Shown here: positions 7,286 through 11,797 of the stretch, in pieces
How the letters are laid out: each line of letters opens with the position of its first letter
How positions within the stretch are numbered: the stretch's first letter is position 1
DNA from: Nitrosomonas sp.
Lineage (GTDB): Bacteria; Pseudomonadota; Gammaproteobacteria; Burkholderiales; Nitrosomonadaceae
Length of the DNA: 11,797 bases
Assembly (NCBI GenBank): GCA_021774205.1
Contig: JAJFJI010000103.1
Location: 1 to 11,797 of the forward strand
Direction: 5' to 3'
The notes under the pieces: generated by a model
What the model was told of the DNA's origin: nothing
Databases searched by the model: none
Seen by the model: the letters and a program-made list of their open reading frames with translations, nothing else
Program-made: the position numbers and the translations under genes

Positions 7286-8770
7286 ATGTTGTTAGGTTTT
7301 CCACTATTAAGTTTGGTTATTTGGCTACCTGTATTGATAGGTTTGCTCGTATTCGCAACTGGCGGTGATCGTAATGCACCTATGGCCCGTTTGATTGCGA
7401 TTATTGGGTCAGTGTTGGGCTTCTTGGTGGCAATTCCATTGTACACACAGTTCGATCCAGCATTGAGCACCATGCAGTTTGTTGAAAAGCATGTTTGGTT
7501 TGAACGTTTTAATGTACATTATCACCTGGGTGTCGATGGAATTTCGATGCCATTGATACTGCTGAACTGTTTTACAACACCGCTGGTGGTAATGGCTGGT
7601 TGGGAAGTCATTCGTGAACGGGTATCACAGTACATGGGCGCATTCCTGGTGATGTCTGGAATTGTCAACGGTGTATTTTCATCACTTGATACCATCCTGT
7701 TTTACACTTTTTGGGAAGCATCTCTAATTCCCATGTTCCTGATTATTGGAATTTGGGGTGGTCCGAATCGCGTGTATGCGGCTATTAAGTTTTTTCTTTA
7801 TACGCTGCTTGGCTCGCTGTTAATGCTGGTTGCCTTCATTTATCTGTATCAAGCATCAGATGGCAGCTTCTCGATACTCGACTATCACCATTTGCCATTA
7901 CCTATTGAGCCGCAAATACTAATTTTCTTAGCATTTTTACTGGCGTTTGCGGTTAAAGTGCCGATGTGGCCAGTGCATACCTGGTTGCCAGATGCGCACG
8001 TCGAAGCGCCAACCGGTGGCTCCGTGTTGCTAGCGGCAATATTATTGAAAATGGGTGGTTACGGTTTTCTGCGTTTTTCATTGCCGATTGTGCCGGACGC
8101 CAGTCAATATCTGGCGGGCATGATGATCGCCTTATCGCTGATTGCAGTGGTATACATCGGCCTGGTTGCATTGATGCAGGTTGACATGAAAAAGCTCATT
8201 GCTTATTCCTCAATTGCGCATATGGGATTTGTCACCTTGGGGTTTTTCTTGTTCAATGCCTATGGACTCGAGGGTGCCATGGTGCAAATGATTTCTCATG
8301 GATTTATATCCGCCGCAATGTTCCTGTGTGTTGGTGTTCTTTACGACAGATTGCATTCACGCCAGATAGCTGATTATGGTGGTGTCGTTAATAAAATGCC
8401 GGTATTTGCGGCATTCTTTATGTTATTTGCCATGGCTAATGCGGGATTGCCCGGCACCAGCGGTTTTGTTGGTGAGTTCATGGTGATCATGGGCGCAGTA
8501 AAAGTAAATTTCTGGTATGCGTTTCTTGCGGCAACCACGCTGATATTCGGTGCTGCCTATACACTATGGTTGTATAAGCGCGTTATCTTTGGTGAGGTGG
8601 CCAGTCCAGCTGTTGAAGGGTTAAAAGATATTTCAAAGCGCGAGTTTGCTATATTGGCAATACTGGCAATCTCAGTATTATGGCTAGGCGTTTACCCATT
8701 TCCGTTGACTGAAGTGATGCATGCAACCGTCAATGAGTTACTGGTGCATGTGGCTAACAGCAAACTCTAA
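7286..8770 (+). CDS. nuoM: NADH-quinone oxidoreductase subunit M (antiporter-like)
   Basis: The 494-residue middle antiporter-like subunit forms a proton channel between NuoN and NuoL. About fourteen hydrophobic helices span it. Residues that line the path are present: E144 in FWEASL (same number as in E. coli), K224 in FAVKVP (E. coli K234), K255 in LLKMGGYG (K265) and E397 in VGEFMV (E407). The last replaces the lysine of NuoL and NuoN, which is diagnostic for NuoM. Further signatures are WLPDAHVEAPTGGSVLLA (233-250) and DMKKLIAYSSIAHMGF (300-315). ATG 7286 is preceded by GGAA at 7277-7280. An ATG at 7275 is out of frame and stops after six codons. The 81-base gap to nuoL is the longest between the nuo genes here but shows no convincing promoter or terminator. 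Confidence 0.98.
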   Translation: MLLGFPLLSLVIWLPVLIGLLVFATGGDRNAPMARLIAIIGSVLGFLVAIPLYTQFDPALSTMQFVEKHVWFERFNVHYHLGVDGISMPLILLNCFTTPLVVMAGWEVIRERVSQYMGAFLVMSGIVNGVFSSLDTILFYTFWEASLIPMFLIIGIWGGPNRVYAAIKFFLYTLLGSLLMLVAFIYLYQASDGSFSILDYHHLPLPIEPQILIFLAFLLAFAVKVPMWPVHTWLPDAHVEAPTGGSVLLAAILLKMGGYGFLRFSLPIVPDASQYLAGMMIALSLIAVVYIGLVALMQVDMKKLIAYSSIAHMGFVTLGFFLFNAYGLEGAMVQMISHGFISAAMFLCVGVLYDRLHSRQIADYGGVVNKMPVFAAFFMLFAMANAGLPGTSGFVGEFMVIMGAVKVNFWYAFLAATTLIFGAAYTLWLYKRVIFGEVASPAVEGLKDISKREFAILAILAISVLWLGVYPFPLTEVMHATVNELLVHVANSKL

Positions 8771-8787
8771 TTAAGGAAAAGTAATTA

Positions 8788-10233
8788 ATGGATTTCCTAC
8801 CACCTGATTTTTCGCCTGCCTATCCAGAGATTTTTCTTCTTGTGATGGTGTGTGTGGTGATGCTTGCTGATCTGGTAGCCGGTGAAAACAGACGCTATAT
8901 TGCCTATCTGCTGTCACAGATGGCCTTGTTCGGTTGTGCATTGCTGACGTTTATAACTTTTTCGGCTGAGACTACGTATACTTTTTCCGGCATGTTTGTT
9001 GATGATGCCATGGCGGATATATTGAAGTTAATGGTTTATATAACCGTTGCAGCCGTTTTGGTGTACTCGCGTTCCTATATCAGTGTACGTGGCATGTTTA
9101 CTGGCGAATTTTTCAGCCTAGTCTTGTTTGCCACGTTGGGAATGATGGTAATGATCTCTGCCAGTCATTTTTTGACACTTTATTTAGGGTTGGAGCTACT
9201 ATCCCTTTCTCTTTATGCGCTGGTAGCGCTACAGCGAGATAATGCAACCGCGACTGAAGCTGCCATGAAGTTTTTTGTGTTGGGCGCACTGGCTTCTGGA
9301 TTCCTGCTCTATGGAATGTCCATGGTGTATGGCGCTACTGGATCATTGCATGTCGCTAGCGTATCCGAAGCGATTAAAACTGGTGCATTGAACCATGAGG
9401 TTTTGGTTGTTGGATTGGTATTCATTGTGGCGGGTATCAGCTTTAAATTAAGTGCAGCGCCATTCCATATGTGGGCGCCGGATGTCTATCAGGGCGCACC
9501 AACGGCCATAACACTATTTATAGGTTCGGCCCCCAAACTGGCAGCCTTCGGTTTCGTGATGCGCTTGCTGGTAGATGGTTTGGGTGAAATGGTCGCTGAC
9601 TGGCAGGGGATGCTGATTATATTGGCAGTGATGTCAATGGCGGTGGGCAATATCGCCGCAATTGCGCAAACCAATATAAAACGTATGCTGGCCTATTCCA
9701 CAATATCTCATATGGGTTTCTTGATACTCGGATTCATCAGTGCGGATACCAATGGTTATAGTTCAGCCATGTTTTATGTCATTTCGTATGTATTGATGAC
9801 GCTGGGAACCTTTGCGATCATCATGATATTGTCACGGGAAGGCTTTGAGGCTGAAAATATTGATGACTTCAAGGGACTCAATAAACGAAACCCTTGGTAT
9901 GCGTTTGTCACTATGTTGCTGATGCTTTCAATGGCCGGTATTCCGCCAATGATTGGATTTTATGCAAAATTATCGGTATTGCAGGCAGTATTAAGTGCCG
10001 GATTCATTTGGTTAGCGATTGTGGCTGTTTTGTTGTCGGTAATCGGTGCTTTTTACTATCTTCGTATTGTCAAACTTATGTACTTTGATGAACCGGTAAG
10101 CAACGAACCTATCCTTCCCCAGGGAGATGTCAAGGTACTCATCAGCGTCAATGGATTAGCGGTTATCGCACTAGGAATTTTTCCACAGATGTTGATGGGT
10201 CTGAGTCTATATGCGATTCAGAACTCGATGTGA
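8788..10233 (+). CDS. nuoN: NADH-quinone oxidoreductase subunit N (antiporter-like)
   Basis: This 481-residue subunit is the proximal antiporter-like channel, next to NuoK. Conserved path residues are E136 in GLELLS (E. coli E133), K220 in ISFKLS (K217), K250 in SAPKLA (K247) and K394 in YAKLSV (K395). Family motifs include MWAPDVYQGAPTAITLFI (228-245) and NIKRMLAYSTISHMGF (296-311), the counterparts of the same segments in NuoL and NuoM. About fourteen hydrophobic helices can be read. ATG 8788 is preceded by AAGGA at 8773-8777, 10 bases off, and lies 17 bases after nuoM, so the two are surely cotranscribed. It is the last gene of the operon. A stem-loop with a T-run lies about 100 bases after its stop. 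Length is typical and no defects are seen. Confidence 0.98.
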   Translation: MDFLPPDFSPAYPEIFLLVMVCVVMLADLVAGENRRYIAYLLSQMALFGCALLTFITFSAETTYTFSGMFVDDAMADILKLMVYITVAAVLVYSRSYISVRGMFTGEFFSLVLFATLGMMVMISASHFLTLYLGLELLSLSLYALVALQRDNATATEAAMKFFVLGALASGFLLYGMSMVYGATGSLHVASVSEAIKTGALNHEVLVVGLVFIVAGISFKLSAAPFHMWAPDVYQGAPTAITLFIGSAPKLAAFGFVMRLLVDGLGEMVADWQGMLIILAVMSMAVGNIAAIAQTNIKRMLAYSTISHMGFLILGFISADTNGYSSAMFYVISYVLMTLGTFAIIMILSREGFEAENIDDFKGLNKRNPWYAFVTMLLMLSMAGIPPMIGFYAKLSVLQAVLSAGFIWLAIVAVLLSVIGAFYYLRIVKLMYFDEPVSNEPILPQGDVKVLISVNGLAVIALGIFPQMLMGLSLYAIQNSM

Positions 10234-10282
10234 TTTGCAAGTTGCCCTGTGGTTGGTCCAACTCGACTCAAGTATCGATTAA

Positions 10283-10298
10283 CTAACGATTTCGTTAG
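10283..10298 (+). repeat. small hairpin after nuoN
   Basis: CTAACG (10283-10288) and CGTTAG (10293-10298) form a perfect 6-bp stem with loop ATTT, 50 bases after the nuoN stop. There is no T-run after it, so it is not a typical intrinsic terminator. It may protect the 3' end of the nuo transcript or be neutral. Confidence 0.45.
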
Positions 10299-10299
10299 A

Positions 10300-10322
10300 T
10301 GCCGGTAGTCTTTAAGCTGGCA
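10300..10322 (+). repeat. second small hairpin after nuoN
   Basis: TGCCGG (10300-10305) can pair with CTGGCA (10317-10322), five Watson-Crick pairs and one G-U, around an 11-base loop. It directly follows the previous hairpin by one base. No T-run follows. The pairing is modest and the call is tentative. Confidence 0.35.
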
Positions 10323-10336
10323 GACCAAACTTTTCT

Positions 10337-10384
10337 AAAGATCAGTCTAGTACGCGAAAATATTTGCGGTTGACTGATCTTTTT
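10337..10384 (+). terminator. probable intrinsic terminator of the nuo operon
   Basis: AAAGATCAGTC (10337-10347) and GACTGATCTTT (10372-10382) are a perfect 11-bp inverted repeat. The 24-base loop can form a further CGC/GCG stem inside. The right arm runs into five T residues (10380-10384). The stem is A/T-rich and the loop long for a classical terminator, so strength is uncertain. Its place after the last nuo gene and just before the htpG promoter region supports the role. On the other strand only three T residues follow the stem, so it is unlikely to work equally in both directions. Confidence 0.65.
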
Positions 10385-10386
10385 AG

Positions 10387-10418
10387 CTTGAATTTCCTTG
10401 ATTTGCCCTCAATATAAA
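10387..10418 (+). promoter_or_regulatory. candidate heat-shock (sigma-32) promoter of htpG
   Basis: CTTGAA (10387-10392) matches the sigma-32 -35 core. After a 13-base spacer comes CCCTCAATAT (10406-10415), a partial match to the C-rich -10 element CCCCATnT. The spacing is typical and htpG is a known sigma-32 target in other proteobacteria. A housekeeping reading is also possible, since TATAAA (10413-10418) resembles a sigma-70 -10 element, but the matching TTGAAT would be 19 bases away, which is long. The transcript would start near 10422-10426 and leave a leader of about 20 bases. Confidence 0.5.
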
Positions 10419-10431
10419 ACCGTTTTATTCT

Positions 10432-10436
10432 AGGAG
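10432..10436 (+). promoter_or_regulatory. ribosome-binding site that fixes the GTG start of htpG
   Basis: AGGAG stands 6 bases before GTG 10443 and is the best ribosome-binding site in the window. The in-frame ATG at 10470 lacks such a site, so GTG is preferred. Confidence 0.85.
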
Positions 10437-10442
10437 AAAAAA

Positions 10443-11797
10443 GTGCAAGCTGAAACCACAAAAGAACAAATGAGTTTTCAGGCTGAAGCCAAGCAACTCT
10501 TGCAACTCATGATTCATTCCTTGTACAGCAACAAGGAAATATTTTTGCGTGAGTTGATTTCCAATGCTTCAGATGCGGCCGATAAGTTGCGTTTCGAAGG
10601 ATTGACGGATAGTGCCTTGTATGAATCCGATTCCGACCTTAAGATTTGGATAAGCTTCGATGCCGCGGCCCGTACGATTACTATTTCTGATAATGGCATC
10701 GGCATGTCCCGGCAAGAAGTCATTGATCATATTGGTACCATTGCTAAATCAGGGACACAGGAATTTTTTAATTCGTTGACGGGTGATCAGGTTAAGGATA
10801 CGCATTTGATTGGCCAGTTCGGCGTTGGGTTTTATTCCTCTTTTATTATCGCTGATAAAGTGACGTTGATTACTCGGCGTGCCGGATTAACGGTGGAGCA
10901 TGGGATACGCTGGGAATCTAGTGGCGAAGGGGATTACACGCTAGAAACTGTCAATAAAGAACAACGTGGGACTGAAGTAATCCTCCACCTGCGTGAAGGT
11001 GAGGATGATTTATTGAATGGCATGCGCTTGCGCGGCATTATCCGTAAATATTCGGATCACATCACATTGCCGATTGTGATGAAAAAGGAAGAATGGTCAG
11101 AAGAAGAGAAGGCAAATAAAATTACCGATGAAGACGAAACCATCAATCAAGCTAGCGCATTATGGGCGCGACCCAAAAGTGAAGTTACGGCTGAACAGTA
11201 TAATGAATTTTACAAGCATGTCGCTCATGATTTTGAGCCGCCATTGACTTATATCCATGCTAAAGTTGAAGGTAAGCAGGAATACACGCAATTACTTTAT
11301 ATTCCTTCACGCGCGCCGTTCGATATGTTCGATCGTGAGCATCGTCATGGCATCAAACTCTATGTCCAGCGGGTGTTCATAATGGATGATGCGGAGAAAT
11401 TGTTACCTAATTATCTTCGTTTTGTCCGTGGTGTCATTGATTCCAATAACCTCCCTTTGAATGTTTCTCGTGAGATTCTGCAGGAATCTAAAGATATTGA
11501 ATCAATCAGGGCGGGCGTCGTTAAGAAAGTTCTCGGGCTTATTGAGGATTTAGCAAAAAAAGAAGATGATGAGGGAAAGGAGAAATTTAAAACCTTCTGG
11601 CGGGAATTTGGTCAGGTTCTGAAAGAAGGGGCTGGAGAAGATTTCGCTAATCGCGAACGGATCGCCGGTTTACTGCGTTTTATTTCAACCCATGATGAAT
11701 CTGACGAACCATCGGTCTCACTCAGTGATTATGTTGCCCGGATGGAAGAAAGTCAGGACAAAATTTACTATGTTACCGCTGATACGCTTAATGCTGC
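10443..11797 (+). CDS. htpG: molecular chaperone HtpG (Hsp90 family), 5' part
   Basis: The frame from GTG 10443 stays open to the window end, giving 451 residues plus two bases of the next codon; full HtpG proteins are about 625-640 residues. HtpG is the cytosolic bacterial Hsp90, an ATP-dependent dimeric chaperone that remodels client proteins, often with DnaK. The N-terminal GHKL ATPase domain (about 1-220) shows LRELISNASDAADKLR with catalytic E37 and N41, DNGIGM with D83 for adenine binding, and GQFGVG (124-129) of the ATP lid. RGTEVILHL (175-183) closes the site. The middle domain (about 235 onward) includes NVSREILQ with R343, matching the arginine that contacts the ATP gamma-phosphate. 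The C-terminal dimerisation domain lies beyond the edge. The GTG start has a strong AGGAG site and gives the usual N-terminal length; ATG 10470 is less likely. It has its own probable promoter and is not part of the nuo operon. Confidence 0.97.
   Translation, partial: MQAETTKEQMSFQAEAKQLLQLMIHSLYSNKEIFLRELISNASDAADKLRFEGLTDSALYESDSDLKIWISFDAAARTITISDNGIGMSRQEVIDHIGTIAKSGTQEFFNSLTGDQVKDTHLIGQFGVGFYSSFIIADKVTLITRRAGLTVEHGIRWESSGEGDYTLETVNKEQRGTEVILHLREGEDDLLNGMRLRGIIRKYSDHITLPIVMKKEEWSEEEKANKITDEDETINQASALWARPKSEVTAEQYNEFYKHVAHDFEPPLTYIHAKVEGKQEYTQLLYIPSRAPFDMFDREHRHGIKLYVQRVFIMDDAEKLLPNYLRFVRGVIDSNNLPLNVSREILQESKDIESIRAGVVKKVLGLIEDLAKKEDDEGKEKFKTFWREFGQVLKEGAGEDFANRERIAGLLRFISTHDESDEPSVSLSDYVARMEESQDKIYYVTADTLNA

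Noticed and set aside
2788..7774. A shared 12-mer, CCGAATCGCGTG, at 2788-2799 in nuoH and 7763-7774 in nuoM.
   Set aside because: It encodes the GPNRV-type motif in both proteins in the same codons. It is a coincidence of coding, not a repeat element.
5258..10233. Recurrent similar segments in nuoL, nuoM and nuoN, which might suggest a recent duplication.
   Set aside because: The three subunits are ancient paralogues of the antiporter family found in all complex I operons. Similarity is at the motif level, not the nucleotide level.
10299..10373. A 24-codon frame (ATG 10299 to TGA 10371-10373) in the nuoN-htpG spacer.
   Set aside because: It lacks a ribosome-binding site, runs through two hairpin structures including the terminator stem, and gives no recognisable peptide.

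Overview
The window is an ordinary, well-preserved stretch of bacterial core genome. It holds the distal part of a proton-pumping NADH:quinone oxidoreductase (complex I, NDH-1) operon, followed by the chaperone gene htpG. All genes lie on the + strand in the order nuoF (last 34 codons), nuoG, nuoH, nuoI, nuoJ, nuoK, nuoL, nuoM, nuoN, then the first 451 codons of htpG, which runs off the right edge. The protein sequences look betaproteobacterial. Examples are the SPHxxLGSN segment of NuoG where the N7 cluster would sit, the 162-residue NuoI, the 101-residue NuoK, and separate (unfused) nuo genes. The moderate-to-low GC content and overall similarity suggest a Nitrosomonas-like member of the Nitrosomonadaceae. 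That placement is inference from memory, not from a search.

Layout: 1-105 is the nuoF C-terminus with the last N3-cluster cysteine. 177-2585 is nuoG, the Fe-S subunit carrying N1b, N5 and N4. 2608-3705 is nuoH, the quinone-site membrane subunit. 3723-4211 is nuoI, with the 2x[4Fe-4S] clusters N6a and N6b. 4231-4836 is nuoJ and 4890-5195 is nuoK. 5258-7204 (nuoL), 7286-8770 (nuoM) and 8788-10233 (nuoN) are the three antiporter-like proton-channel subunits. The gaps between nuo genes are 71, 22, 17, 19, 53, 62, 81 and 17 bases. No convincing internal promoter or terminator is seen, so one long transcript starting left of the window is likely.

The only sizeable non-coding stretch is 10234-10442 (209 bases). 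It holds two small hairpins, an 11-bp stem-loop with a T-run that probably terminates the nuo transcript, and, two bases further on, a candidate heat-shock (sigma-32) promoter. A strong ribosome-binding site in front of the htpG GTG start ends the stretch. No gap exceeds 300 bases.

How the parts work together: electrons from NADH oxidised by NuoE/F pass along the Fe-S clusters of NuoG and NuoI to quinone at the NuoH interface. Charge and conformational coupling through NuoH/J/K drives proton translocation in NuoN/M/L. Every key lysine and glutamate I checked in the membrane subunits is present, so the complex appears functional. HtpG is an independent stress chaperone that happens to sit downstream. 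I saw no mobile element, CRISPR array, RNA gene or accessory system, and no sign of an undescribed system. The findings are small-scale regulatory and start-site observations.
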